Source: Saprospiraceae bacterium UBA6168 (GTDB lineage Bacteria > Bacteroidota > Bacteroidia > Chitinophagales > Saprospiraceae). From it: DNA of 64,000 bases. Shown piece after piece: positions 53,985 through 62,955 of the stretch. Numbering within the stretch: position 1 is the stretch's first letter; each line of letters starts with the position of its first letter. The translations under genes and the position numbers were made by a program. The stretch is from positions 4,223-68,222 of the forward strand of contig DIUC01000087.1 in NCBI GenBank assembly GCA_002435785.1. The letters run 5' to 3'. Under the pieces are notes generated by a model. That model had not been told where the DNA came from. It ran no database searches and worked only from the letters and a program-made list of their open reading frames with translations.

Positions 53985-54350
53985 TTACAATTGCAAAATA
54001 TCGGTTGGCGTTTCAATCAAAATGGCCTTCTCGCCCCGCATGGCAATCGGCTGCTTGAAGATTTGCGGGTTGTGCTCTATCAACGTCAGCCAATCCATGT
54101 CCGACAGTTCAACATGCCCAAAACGCTCCTGAAAATAGGGGTGGTCCTGATTGACCAATGTTTCAATTGGCATGTCCAAGCTGGTCGCAATCTCTGCGAA
54201 CTGTTCACGGGTCAACCCGTCGGATTGTAAGTCAATTTCCCGAATGGGCAACTCATTGGCTTTGGCCAAGGCCAAAACCTTCTTTGCCCGAACGGAATCC
54301 GAGTTGTAAATCAAGGTGATTTGTCTTTCTGATTTTGCTATTTCTGACAT
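53985..54350 (-). CDS. ArsC/Spx-like thioredoxin-fold protein lacking the catalytic Cys
   Basis: The 121-aa protein has the ArsC-family layout, including the C-terminal PIAMRGEKAILIETPTDIL, which aligns with the PI-x-RG...GRPPE region. The N-terminal motif is YNSDSVRAKK, where active arsenate reductases have NP-x-C-SK; Ser19 replaces the Cys. Reductase activity is therefore unlikely, and a regulatory or structural (Spx-like) role is possible. It lies near arsenic genes (ACR3, ArsM, ArsR at 57-62.7 kb), but such Cys-less homologues may also be unrelated to arsenic. Confidence 0.7.
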   Translation of the reverse strand: MSEIAKSERQITLIYNSDSVRAKKVLALAKANELPIREIDLQSDGLTREQFAEIATSLDMPIETLVNQDHPYFQERFGHVELSDMDWLTLIEHNPQIFKQPIAMRGEKAILIETPTDILQL

Positions 54351-54472
54351 GGCGTTTCTATTTAAAGGTTATCAATTCCAGCGCAACCGGAAGCTTGTCC
54401 ACAACGTTGCACACCTGATTGAGTCATTGCAAAATTACGTTGAGCTAAAGGGCGAATCAAGGCGGGGGCAGC

Positions 54473-54506
54473 AACATTTGTCATAATGGGATGTAACATT
54501 TGTCAT
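54473..54506. promoter_or_regulatory. Two direct 12-bp repeats at 22-bp period
   Basis: AACATTTGTCAT occurs at 54473-54484 and 54495-54506, exactly 22 bp apart, i.e. two helical turns. That is the spacing of LytTR-type binding sites. It lies 123 bp before the ArsC-like gene (minus strand) and about 240 bp before the PiT-like gene, so either may be controlled. Inferred. Confidence 0.4.
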
Positions 54507-54741
54507 CCAGGAGCGGAATAAAGTTTTGCACATCCGTTTTTTCCTCGCCCAAAAACCAAGCTCCAAGTTCCCAAGCCCCGAATGCTTTGGAATCCAGTTT
54601 CCAATTTTCCCCCAACCCCTCCCAGTGCAAGGCATCGTTTTTTCCTCCAACAGGGGTTATTTAACCGAAACTTAATGTTGAAACCCAGTGAATTGGATTT
54701 ATTTAATTGTCTTTGCACTCGTTTTTAATCCACTGCCTTTT

Positions 54742-55890
54742 ATGAACAAGCCAACAAGTGCATCGCTTCAGAAAGAGAATTTTTTTTCAAAGCCCTACCT
54801 AAACCTATTGGAGTTTTTTTCCAAAGAAAAAACCTTCTTAATCTTTGTACTGATTGGGTTTGTGCTCGCCGGTATCTCGACCGGATATGGCCAAGCGGCT
54901 ATGTGGCTGGGCTTTTTGTTCGCCGCTTATGCAGCGGTAGCCAACGACAGCATTCAGTCCTTGGGGACGTTCATTGAAAGCAACAAGGACAAAAAATGGT
55001 GGGTGTTGTGGATTTACACCGGCACCATTTTCCTTGCTACCGTTACCTTCAGTTGGGTGTATTTCAATGGCGACGTAACCTACCAACGGCTTCTCAATGC
55101 GGCTGGTGAAACCAAATACCCGCACCCCGAGCAGTTCAGTTTTTTCCAAGTCATTGCCCCTTTGGTATTGCTGGTGCTCACTCGCTTGAGGATGCCCGTT
55201 TCCACGACCTTTTTGTTGCTGAGCGTTTTTAGTGCCAACACGGACGGCATAACCTCCATGGTGAACAAAAGCTTGACTGCCTATGTGCTGGCATTCGTTC
55301 TATCCTTTGTTATTTGGTACGGCCTATACAACTTTATCAAAAGATTCTTCAAATCCAGAGAACACCATTTAGCTTGGACGGTGGCACAATGGGCAGTCAG
55401 CGGCTCCTTGTGGTCGGTTTGGCTCATGCAGGATGGCGCAAACATTGCGGTTTTCTTGCCGAGAACCTTGAACACCACGCAGTTCCTCATTTTTGCAGGT
55501 ACCATTTTCCTTGGTTTGGGTTTGCTTTTTTTCCTCCGAGGCGATAAAATACAAGAGGTCGTCAGTGAGAAGACAAGGATTTCGGACGTAAGGGCTGCCA
55601 CTTTGGTGGACTTCACCTATGTGTTGCTGCTGATATACAAGCTGTTTATAAGCACTATACCCATGAGCACCACCTGGGTGTTTCTTGGGGTAATCGGGGG
55701 GCGGGAGATAGCCGTCAGCCTTGCACGGAAAAAGAAAGGGAAAAAGCACAAAAAGAGAGCTGTCAAAATGGTACTCCGGGATGTAGGTTATGCCGCAATA
55801 GGCTTATTTATTTCTGTGATACTGGCCGCTGGCGCAAACCCAGGGATTCGAGCCGAAATACTTGGGTTCTTCTCATCATTTTTCAATTGA
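54742..55890 (+). CDS. PiT-related inorganic phosphate permease
   Basis: The 382-aa protein has about ten hydrophobic segments and two half-repeat signature motifs of the PiT family: AANDSIQSLGTFIES and MPVSTTFLLLSV in one half, PMSTTWVFLGVIGGREIA in the other. PiT proteins move phosphate with a cation, and arsenate follows the same route. The ATG at 54742 is preferred over 54688 because a promoter-like TGTCTTTG lies between them and the longer leader is AT-rich. The similarity is distant and the substrate is inferred. Confidence 0.65.
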   Translation: MNKPTSASLQKENFFSKPYLNLLEFFSKEKTFLIFVLIGFVLAGISTGYGQAAMWLGFLFAAYAAVANDSIQSLGTFIESNKDKKWWVLWIYTGTIFLATVTFSWVYFNGDVTYQRLLNAAGETKYPHPEQFSFFQVIAPLVLLVLTRLRMPVSTTFLLLSVFSANTDGITSMVNKSLTAYVLAFVLSFVIWYGLYNFIKRFFKSREHHLAWTVAQWAVSGSLWSVWLMQDGANIAVFLPRTLNTTQFLIFAGTIFLGLGLLFFLRGDKIQEVVSEKTRISDVRAATLVDFTYVLLLIYKLFISTIPMSTTWVFLGVIGGREIAVSLARKKKGKKHKKRAVKMVLRDVGYAAIGLFISVILAAGANPGIRAEILGFFSSFFN

Positions 55891-56141
55891 AATTGGGTCA
55901 ACTGCATTTGCCGCCTTTTCCCAATAAGTATTTGATTGAAATTAGTTTGGGTTATCCAACCGAATGGATTGTTGCACAAATTGTTGATTTGCAATTGTTT
56001 ACAGCAACCTCAAACAACTACTCATGTACAATTGATGCAAATTGAACCTCATAGCAGGAGCATCATTTGCCGAAAACGGAAACTTTGGCAAAAGTCAACA
56101 CTGGGGCGTCCAACAAAAGAGCGGGGCATAAATTTCGCAAA

Positions 56142-56915
56142 CTATCGCCCAACCCGCAGCGCCGTTGCATACGCATCCGGCAATGGGCTTTCCTCCACGG
56201 CCCTTGCCGCCTTCTCCACATCGTATTCAAACCGCACGAACTCAACGCTGACGCTGGTTTTCTCCAAAATAGAGCTGGTTTCGTCCACAGTGAGGAGCGC
56301 ATAGCAGCCACGAGGGTCGCCATCCTTTGGCTTGCCCACCGAGCCGATGTTGATGGCATGGCGGTAGTGCGGGGCTTCTTCCGTACCGGAATTAAGGGTG
56401 CGGTGATAGGGCTTGTGCGTGTGCCCAAAGCAAAGGATGTCCGCATCGGCACTTTCAAGAATCCGCAGAAGGCTTTTTTCTTCCCGGTCTTCAAACAGGT
56501 ATTCGTTGATTTTGCGGGGGCTGCCATGCACCAGCAGGAGGTTCAGTTTGTCGTCGTTCAACTGGAACTCCAGCCGGATATGGGCGGGCAGGGAGCGCAA
56601 ATATTGACGCCCGGCTGGTTGCACGATTAGGTTTGTAAACGAAATAGACACTGCACCGTTGGCCTTCTCTTCGTCGGTCTTGTAGGCGCAGCCGCAGTCA
56701 TCAATGCTACGCCCAATGCCGAAGTCGTAATTCCCGGTAATGGTCGGGATGCCCCGGCGGCGTATTTCCTGGATGACCTCGTTGGGCCAGATGTTATAGC
56801 CGACGAGGTCGCCGAGGCAGAAGATTTGGTCAGGCTGGCGGCGCTCGATGTCGGCAAGGCAGGCTTCGAGGGCAGGCAGGTTGGCGTGGATGTCAGAGAA
56901 AAGTGCGATTTTCAT
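56142..56915 (-). CDS. Calcineurin-like metallophosphoesterase
   Basis: The 257-aa protein from the ATG at 56915 carries the metal-binding motifs of the family: SDIHANL (D-x-H), CLGDLVGYN (GDxxGYG-like), TGNYDFGIG (GNxD) and FGHTHKPY (GHTH). Members of this YfcE/CpdA-like group are phosphodiesterases. The longer frame from 57023 would add 36 residues that overlap the ACR3 gene end and is rejected. It lies 43 nt after the ACR3 gene on the same strand. The biological substrate is unknown. Confidence 0.85.
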   Translation of the reverse strand: MKIALFSDIHANLPALEACLADIERRQPDQIFCLGDLVGYNIWPNEVIQEIRRRGIPTITGNYDFGIGRSIDDCGCAYKTDEEKANGAVSISFTNLIVQPAGRQYLRSLPAHIRLEFQLNDDKLNLLLVHGSPRKINEYLFEDREEKSLLRILESADADILCFGHTHKPYHRTLNSGTEEAPHYRHAINIGSVGKPKDGDPRGCYALLTVDETSSILEKTSVSVEFVRFEYDVEKAARAVEESPLPDAYATALRVGR

Positions 56916-56958
56916 AAAAGCTGGGGTTTTGTTGTTTGTTGAAATTAGGCGGTTCAGC

Positions 56959-57993
56959 TCAATATTTTTTTCGGTTGGCAAAGGCGACCAATGATAGCAT
57001 GATCGGTACTTCCACCAGTACACCGACCACGCAGACCAAGGCCGCAGGGCTTTCCAACCCGAACAAGGCGATGGCCACCGCTACGGACAGTTCAAAGAAA
57101 TTGCTGGCGCCAATCATCGCTGCCGGAGCGCAGACTGCATGGCTTAGCTTGAGCTTTTTGCCACTAAACCAAGTGATGAAAAAGATGAAGTAGGTTTGAA
57201 TGGTCAGCGGGATGGCGATAAAGAAAATGATGAGCGGGTTATTGAGGATATTGTTGCCCTGAAATGCAAACAATAGAATCAATGTTAAAAGCAAAGCAAT
57301 GATGCTCACTGGTTTTAATTTGGGCAAAAAGACCGTTTTGAACCATGCCTCTCCCTTTGATTTTATGAGCATTTTGCTGGTCAAAAAACCTGCTACCAAA
57401 GGAATGACCACATAAATCAATATGCTCAAAACAAGGGTTTCGTAAGGCACGACCACATTCGTAATGCCAAGCAACAACCCCACTATTGGCACAAACAAAA
57501 CCAAGATTATCAGGTCATTGACCGACACTTGCATCAGCGTATAGTTGGGGTCTCCATCGCTGAGGTAGGACCATACGAAAACCATTGCCGTACAAGGCGC
57601 TGCACCCAAAATGATGGCCCCGGCGATGTATTCCCCAGCCAGTTCTGGCGTGATGAATGCCGAATAAATATTCGAGAAAAACAGCCATGCAAAAAAGGCC
57701 ATTGTAAACGGCTTGATGAGCCAATTCACCACGACGGTGAGTACAATACCTTTTGGCTTTTTGCCAACAGCTTTGATGCTCGAAAAATCAATTTGAAGCA
57801 TCATCGGGTAAATCATCAACCATATCAATATGGCAATGGGGATATTTACTTTATAGATTTCCAGCGTGCTCAGGTACTCCATGGAACCCCCCGCCATGTA
57901 CCCAAGCAATATGCCCCCACCGATGCACAATGCTACCCATAGGGTCAAGTATTTTTCAAAGAATGCGATTTTCTTTTTTGTTTCGTTGGCCAT
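56959..57993 (-). CDS. acr3: ACR3-family arsenite efflux permease
   Basis: The 344-aa protein has about ten membrane segments. The conserved Cys134 sits in GAAPCTAMVFVW, the thiol essential for arsenite transport in ACR3 family members. KLSHAVCAPAAMIGASNFFE also matches the family. It exports arsenite at the inner membrane. It sits downstream of a MOT1-family gene across a 262-nt gap holding a palindromic repeat, so it may have its own promoter. The metallophosphoesterase follows 43 nt later. Confidence 0.92.
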   Translation of the reverse strand: MANETKKKIAFFEKYLTLWVALCIGGGILLGYMAGGSMEYLSTLEIYKVNIPIAILIWLMIYPMMLQIDFSSIKAVGKKPKGIVLTVVVNWLIKPFTMAFFAWLFFSNIYSAFITPELAGEYIAGAIILGAAPCTAMVFVWSYLSDGDPNYTLMQVSVNDLIILVLFVPIVGLLLGITNVVVPYETLVLSILIYVVIPLVAGFLTSKMLIKSKGEAWFKTVFLPKLKPVSIIALLLTLILLFAFQGNNILNNPLIIFFIAIPLTIQTYFIFFITWFSGKKLKLSHAVCAPAAMIGASNFFELSVAVAIALFGLESPAALVCVVGVLVEVPIMLSLVAFANRKKY

Positions 57994-58126
57994 GATTCTT
58001 ATTGTTTATAGATAAACGTCATTGGAAGTCATTGGTCATTAAAGTCATTTTAGTGAAAATCAACGATTTAGAAATAGAGAGTAACCAACTTCAAGGTTTA
58101 GTAAACGTTTTCGCTCCATTTCGGTA

Positions 58127-58201
58127 CCAAAGCCCCTCCTCGCCGCCCCGAGAATTCGGGGCAGGCTCTTCGGCGGCTCGTCGGGGGAGAGGGGCTTTTG
58201 G
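58127..58201. repeat. Palindromic repeat / probable terminator after the MOT1-family gene
   Basis: CCAAAGCCCCTC (58127-58138) pairs with GAGGGGCTTTTGG (58189-58201). A nested CCCCGA...TCGGGG hairpin lies inside at 58146-58161. It lies between the ACR3 start and the MOT1-family stop, and minus-strand transcripts from the MOT1-family gene would pass through it. Confidence 0.6.
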
Positions 58202-58255
58202 GGCGTTCCGCCCCAAACCCCTTTTTGCACAAAACCTTTTTACGCATAGGGTACA

Positions 58256-59407
58256 TTATTTCTTTTTTATCAAATCATGCAACACCTCCATTTTCAATGG
58301 AAGATAATACAGCACCGAGCCAACCACCATAGAGATAATAAACCCATAAGGCAGCCCCGCAGCAATAATGCCGACCAGCAGCGCTATGGTAAAATCCTTT
58401 GGTTCATGCACCACATCCCGTACCAACAGCATCAGCGCAAGCCCCTCGAACAGCAGGATGACCCCCAGCACCGGGAGCGGAAAAACCTGAACAATGTCCT
58501 TGAAGCTATCTCCAAAAAAAACGCCCAGGGCGATGAACAACAGCCCGTAAATGATGACCGAGCCACCCGTCCTTCCCCCAAACGTATAGTGCCCAACCAT
58601 GCCACCAGAACCGTGACAGCAGGGTATCCCGCTGAAAAACGGCGCAATCAGGTTGAGCAGGGAGTAGGTCAGCCCGATTTTACGGACGGTCAGTTTCCGC
58701 TCGGGATATAAATCCTCCGCTACTTGCCGGGTGGCCAATATGGAGTTGCCAAGCGAAAGCGGGATTTGCGGCAGCGCCAACAACAAAAACCCTTTCGTCA
58801 CGTCCTCGATGGTCGGAACAAAAAAGACGGGGAGGTTCAACCCCACATCTGCTGCGATGGCCTGAAAGTCCACTTTGAATATGAAGGCATAGACCACCCC
58901 CAACAGGACCGCCAAGAGCGCAGCGGGATATTTATGGTTGCCGATAAATACAACAATGACCACAAAAACGGCGAAGGCCAGCACATAGCCAGCATTGCCG
59001 TCGGCAGGGATGTATTTTTTGAAGGCCAACATGGAAAGGCTGATGCCCAGCCCCAATTGTATGCCCCGGATGACTGCTTTCGGGATAATATCGGCCAGCT
59101 TGCCGAGGGCGCCCGTGAGCGAGAGCAGCAGCATGACCACCCCGATGGCAAGGCCAGCGCCGAGGAGGACATTTCCCGCTATCTCCTGTGCGATTACCAA
59201 GGTCGCCATTGCCTTTAACGGCTGTACGGGCATGGGCATACGGTAAATCATGCCGGTGATGATTTGCAATACCCCGAACATGATAAGGACGCTCGGCGTG
59301 TGCAGCCCGGCAGCCAGTATCATGGCCACGATGAGCGGGAAGTCCGTGCCGATGTCGCCAAATGCACCCGAAAGTTCTTGTTTGTTGAATTTTATCGTTC
59401 TGTTCAT
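58256..59407 (-). CDS. MOT1-family putative sulfate/molybdate permease
   Basis: The 383-aa protein has about ten hydrophobic helices and the MOT1 motifs ELSGAFGDIGTDFPLIVAMI and IPCCHGSGGMVGHYTFGGRT. Plant MOT1 members carry molybdate and related proteins carry sulfate, so an oxyanion substrate is likely. It follows the PafA-like gene by 7 nt in the same direction, so the two are probably co-transcribed. In this arsenic/phosphate setting a role with arsenate or phosphate-like anions is possible but inferred. Confidence 0.8.
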   Translation of the reverse strand: MNRTIKFNKQELSGAFGDIGTDFPLIVAMILAAGLHTPSVLIMFGVLQIITGMIYRMPMPVQPLKAMATLVIAQEIAGNVLLGAGLAIGVVMLLLSLTGALGKLADIIPKAVIRGIQLGLGISLSMLAFKKYIPADGNAGYVLAFAVFVVIVVFIGNHKYPAALLAVLLGVVYAFIFKVDFQAIAADVGLNLPVFFVPTIEDVTKGFLLLALPQIPLSLGNSILATRQVAEDLYPERKLTVRKIGLTYSLLNLIAPFFSGIPCCHGSGGMVGHYTFGGRTGGSVIIYGLLFIALGVFFGDSFKDIVQVFPLPVLGVILLFEGLALMLLVRDVVHEPKDFTIALLVGIIAAGLPYGFIISMVVGSVLYYLPLKMEVLHDLIKKK

Positions 59408-59414
59408 AACCGTT

Positions 59415-61046
59415 TTACCATTTCAAAACTCCTTCTATCGGGTTGCCCGTGCAGCCCGAAGGCGTGGCGATTTTCAGCAAGGCGCAAACCGTGGGGGCGA
59501 TGTCCTCTATCCAAACCCGGCGGTAGTTGTCTTGGTGTCCTATTTTCCAACCAAAAAACAGGATGGGCACATGCGTATCGTAAGCATAAGGGCTGCCGTG
59601 CGTGGTGCCGCCCTTTTCATAATATTTCGATATCCAGCCGGGCATTAGCTGCACATACAGGTCGCCGCTTTGGCCTTGCATCACGCCCTTCCTGAGCTTT
59701 TCGCAAACCGTTGGCTCGGCGGTGCATTTGCTGAAATCCTTCAGCGAAATCACATCCAGCACACCGGGGTAATTCATGGCAAAGTTCCTCACCTCCGCTT
59801 CCACCCTCCAATCCTCCAACCCACTTGGCCGGGTGAAATAGACCTGCTCATTGATGAAATGGGTGATGGGGTCTTTTTTGAACTTCGCCAACAAATGCTT
59901 GCGCAAGCCCATCTCAAATCCACCATTGTCAAAATACCCGGCGGGCGGCCCCGCAATGCCTGGCGCATCGGCGGCACCGTGGTCGGCGGTGAGGAAAATG
60001 ACCACGTTGTTCAGCCCGATAGTCGCGTCGAGGTACTGGAGGAACTCACCCAGCTCCTGGTCGAGCCGCAGGTACATGTCCTGTATCTCCATCGAGTGCG
60101 GCCCGAACTGGTGCCCCGCATAATCAGTGGAGGAAAAACTGAGCGCAAGCAGGTCGGTGATATTGTCCTGCCCCATTTGCTCGCCCTCGATGGCCGCTTT
60201 CGCAAACGCCAGCGTCAGCGAGTTGCCGTGCGGGGTGGAAAGCAGGATGTTATAGGGCGACTCGCCGACGCCGTAACGCTTGATGCCGCTTATACGCTTG
60301 AGGTCGTAAGGGAAAACCGCCTTTTCGGTATTGGAAAATGGCCGCTCGAATGGGCGGTCGTCGGGCAGGCTCTCCTCGTATCTTTCTTGCGGCAGCAGCA
60401 GGGTCCAAGGCTGTTCGAGGTACTGGGCGGGCAGTTGGCGGGCATTGAATTGGTTGACCCATTCCGGCAGTTCCTTCCGGTAAAAATCGCTGGTGATGAA
60501 CTGCCCGTTGGTTTTGTCGTACCAATAGGCCCCATCGGAGAGGAAACCAGCCGGGAGGATGGAACCACGGTCTTTGATGGCCACGCCAACGGTCTTCGAG
60601 CGGCGGTTGGTGGCCAATTCCAATTGGTCGGTCAACGTGGTGGTCGTGAGCCGCCGGGGCGACATCTTGCCCTCCACGGAATTGGAGCCAACCGTATTGG
60701 CTGATTGGTCTTCCACGCAGTACACCTGTTTTTTTTCCTTGCGGGAATACCACTCGTTGCCTACAATGCCATTGTTGACAGGGCTGGTGCCCGTGTAAAT
60801 GCTGGCATGGCCCGGCCCGGTGAACGTGGGGGCATATTGGTAATGCCCATTGTGTGCGACGTGGCCTTCCCGCAACAGCCTCTTGAACCCGGTCTCGCCC
60901 ATGTCCTCCCAAAATCGGTAAAGGTAGTCGTAGCGCATCTGGTCAATCGTGATGCCCACCACGAGGCGGGGGTGTTGCTGCGCAATGGCTGTGGAGGAAA
61001 GCAGCAGCAGGCCAAGAATTGCAAAGGAGGTTTTAAAGCATGCCAT
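59415..61046 (-). CDS. PafA-like secreted alkaline phosphatase
   Basis: The 543-aa protein begins with a signal peptide (MACFKTSFAILGLLLLSSTAIAQQ). It has the alkaline phosphatase superfamily metal-site motifs IDQMRYDYLY, TFTGPGHASIYTG (with the nucleophilic Thr), SSTDYAGHQFGP and LTADHGAAD. It matches Bacteroidota PafA, a calcium-independent phosphomonoesterase that liberates phosphate from organic esters. The ATG at 61046 is chosen because it starts the signal peptide; the frame extends 12 codons further. It is transcribed with the MOT1-family permease. Confidence 0.88.
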   Translation of the reverse strand: MACFKTSFAILGLLLLSSTAIAQQHPRLVVGITIDQMRYDYLYRFWEDMGETGFKRLLREGHVAHNGHYQYAPTFTGPGHASIYTGTSPVNNGIVGNEWYSRKEKKQVYCVEDQSANTVGSNSVEGKMSPRRLTTTTLTDQLELATNRRSKTVGVAIKDRGSILPAGFLSDGAYWYDKTNGQFITSDFYRKELPEWVNQFNARQLPAQYLEQPWTLLLPQERYEESLPDDRPFERPFSNTEKAVFPYDLKRISGIKRYGVGESPYNILLSTPHGNSLTLAFAKAAIEGEQMGQDNITDLLALSFSSTDYAGHQFGPHSMEIQDMYLRLDQELGEFLQYLDATIGLNNVVIFLTADHGAADAPGIAGPPAGYFDNGGFEMGLRKHLLAKFKKDPITHFINEQVYFTRPSGLEDWRVEAEVRNFAMNYPGVLDVISLKDFSKCTAEPTVCEKLRKGVMQGQSGDLYVQLMPGWISKYYEKGGTTHGSPYAYDTHVPILFFGWKIGHQDNYRRVWIEDIAPTVCALLKIATPSGCTGNPIEGVLKW

Positions 61047-61195
61047 GTTTTGTTTTTTGTAAAAATGAACCGCATTGTTCATCCGTCGGGCAAATGTAGT
61101 TCAAGGGACAAACACAAACCCCAATCAATGCATGAAGCTTGTGTTAAGCGAAATGAAAAAATGGCCGGGTGGCTTATGGCAGCACCTCCGCAAAA

Positions 61196-61301
61196 ACATC
61201 CCCCTTGCCCCCTTCAAAGGGGGAATTTGCCGCTGCTAAATGTGGCAAATTAATGGATTTAGCAAGCTTTAATTCCCCCTTAGAAGGGGGTAGGGGGATG
61301 T
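61196..61301. repeat. Paired palindromic repeats (CCCCCTT/AAGGGGG)
   Basis: 61196-61227 (ACATCCCCCTTGCCCCCTTC ... GGGAATT) and 61271-61301 (AATTCCCCCTTAGAAGGGGG ... GGGGATGT) are inverted copies, each also self-complementary. It lies between the arsM end and the phosphatase start on the minus strand and could terminate arsM. Confidence 0.65.
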
Positions 61302-61376
61302 CTGAGCGAAAAAGCGGACCCTCTCCCTTACTTCCGCTTTCTATTGGTAACATGAAACTGGGAAAGCCTATCCCAA

Positions 61377-62264
61377 TCAGCAACAGCCAGGGCCGCAGCA
61401 GCCAGCCGTTGCCAGTTCCGCAAGGTTTACCTTGGGCTTGGCAGCACGGTGGGACTTTTCGCCCCCCGCTTTTTCCGCATAAACGGTAATGCTGAAAATG
61501 CCCGTTTTGGAATCCACGAAAGCTTGCAGTTCTTCCGGTGAAAGATAGTCGAGCAGGATGTCGTCCGGCACGAGGATGGGCTTTTGTTTCTGGACGACCA
61601 TGTGCTCAAAGCCAGCCGCCTGGATGGTATCGAGGTATTCGTCCATTTGCATGGCACCGGCCACGCAACCAGCGTACATCTCGGCAGCATCTTGCAGTTT
61701 TTGTGGCAAATCGCCCCGAAGCACCACGTCCGAAATGCTGAAATGCCCGCCGGGGCGCAGCACCCGCTTGATTTCCTGGAACACCTTCGCCTTGTCCGGC
61801 ACGAGGTTCAGCACGCAATTGCTCACCACCACGTCCACGCTGTCGTCGCTGACGGGCAGGTCTTCGATGTCGCCCTGGCGAAACTCCACGTTGTTGAGGC
61901 CCCGCTTCTCGGCGTTTTGGCGGGCCAACTGTACCATCTTTGGGGTGAAATCCACGCCGATGACCTTGCCCGTTTCGCCCGCTTCGGCACGTGCCACGAA
62001 GCAGTCGTTGCCAGCGCCGGAGCCGAGGTCGAGCACGGTATGGCCTTTCTGTATCTTCGCAAACTGGGTGGGCAGCCCGCAGCCGAGGCCAAGGTCGGCA
62101 TCAGGATTGTAGCCCTCCAGGTCGGCGTAGCTGTCCGACATGATGGTGTAGGTGCCGGACGAGGTGGCCCCGCAACAGGAAGTGGCGTTGGCGACCTTGT
62201 CGTTGGTGGCGATTTCCGAGTATTTTTCCCGGACGATGTTTTTGATTACTTCTGATGATTCCAT
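61377..62264 (-). CDS. arsM: Arsenite S-adenosylmethionine methyltransferase
   Basis: The 295-aa protein has a SAM-binding motif DLGSGAGND (residues 79-87). Cysteines Cys62 (LGCGLP), Cys150 (SNCVLNL) and Cys200 (YAGCVAGA) fit the arsenite-binding set of ArsM. The Cys30-Cys31 pair and C-terminal CCGPGCC provide extra thiols. ArsM makes methylated, volatile arsenicals. An ATCG-N8-CGAT site lies 18 bp before the ATG and arsR is 69 nt upstream, so it is very probably ArsR-controlled. Confidence 0.93.
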   Translation of the reverse strand: MESSEVIKNIVREKYSEIATNDKVANATSCCGATSSGTYTIMSDSYADLEGYNPDADLGLGCGLPTQFAKIQKGHTVLDLGSGAGNDCFVARAEAGETGKVIGVDFTPKMVQLARQNAEKRGLNNVEFRQGDIEDLPVSDDSVDVVVSNCVLNLVPDKAKVFQEIKRVLRPGGHFSISDVVLRGDLPQKLQDAAEMYAGCVAGAMQMDEYLDTIQAAGFEHMVVQKQKPILVPDDILLDYLSPEELQAFVDSKTGIFSITVYAEKAGGEKSHRAAKPKVNLAELATAGCCGPGCC

Positions 62265-62281
62265 TTTTATAAAATTTAGTT

Positions 62282-62297
62282 ATCGTTAAAATGCGAT
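62282..62297. promoter_or_regulatory. Probable ArsR operator before arsM
   Basis: ATCG (62282-62285), 8 nt, CGAT (62294-62297). The same palindrome occurs twice upstream of arsR. Confidence 0.6.
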
Positions 62298-62333
62298 GAA
62301 TTTGGCCAAAAAAAATGCCTTTTCGGGGCATCG

Positions 62334-62660
62334 TCAGCAGCATTGACCTGAAGAAGTGACCGAAAAGAAATGGGTCAGTGCCAGCTCAAAGCGCTTGAAA
62401 GTAGCAGCATTGATGCAATAACAAGACTTGGCGCCGTCCACTGTGCCCTGAATCAGGCCAGCATTCAAGAGTTCCTTCAAGTGCTGCGAAACCGTGCTTT
62501 GCGCCAGCGGCAACACCTCCACGATTTCCCCGCAGACACAGCTTTGGCGCTTCGCCAACTCCTTCAAAATGGCAATGCGTGCAGGGTGCGCCAGCGCCTT
62601 CGCCAAGGCTGCCAACTCCTGCTCCTGTTGCCCAAACTCTTCTTTTTTATGAACGGCCAT
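62334..62660 (-). CDS. arsR: ArsR/SmtB-family metalloregulator
   Basis: The 108-aa winged-helix protein has the recognition helix AQSTVSQHLKELLNAGLIQG. Metal-binding cysteines are likely Cys41 and Cys43 in CVCGEIV, with further Cys80, Cys82 and the terminal Cys107-Cys108. Members repress ars genes until arsenite binds. Two palindromic ATCG-N8-CGAT sites lie upstream and one before arsM, which suggests autoregulation and control of arsM. Confidence 0.92.
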   Translation of the reverse strand: MAVHKKEEFGQQEQELAALAKALAHPARIAILKELAKRQSCVCGEIVEVLPLAQSTVSQHLKELLNAGLIQGTVDGAKSCYCINAATFKRFELALTHFFSVTSSGQCC

Positions 62661-62681
62661 TGCTTGTGATTTTTAAATTCT

Positions 62682-62747
62682 ATCGCAAAGATACGATGGG
62701 TTTTCGGAAAAGCAAGGGGGCGATAAAAATAATCGCAAAAAAACGAT
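62682..62747. promoter_or_regulatory. Pair of probable ArsR operators before arsR
   Basis: ATCG-N8-CGAT occurs at 62682-62697 and again at 62732-62747, 50 bp apart. A third copy is at 62282-62297. The nearer one is 22 bp before the arsR ATG. Three identical-pattern palindromes around ars genes are unlikely by chance; the binding itself is inferred. Confidence 0.65.
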
Positions 62748-62955
62748 GAATAGGGGAGGTGGTCTTCGTTCGAGGTGGACGATATTACCCCAATTTGGCA
62801 CGAAAACTCAACGGTTTTGCTGCTTCGCAAAAAAAATGGGTTCACCTTCTTGCTTCCGCTCCGCAACACCTCCACTGTCACATCGGAGAACGCCACAGCT
62901 GCCAGTGTGTTTGGCAGAACCTCGGTCAGTGCTGGGCGGAGGGTGCCTGATGCAG

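Noticed and set aside
56916..57023. 36-codon N-terminal extension of the metallophosphoesterase
   Set aside because: Overlaps the ACR3 gene end; the D-x-H motif begins 8 residues after the ATG at 56915, as usual for the family.
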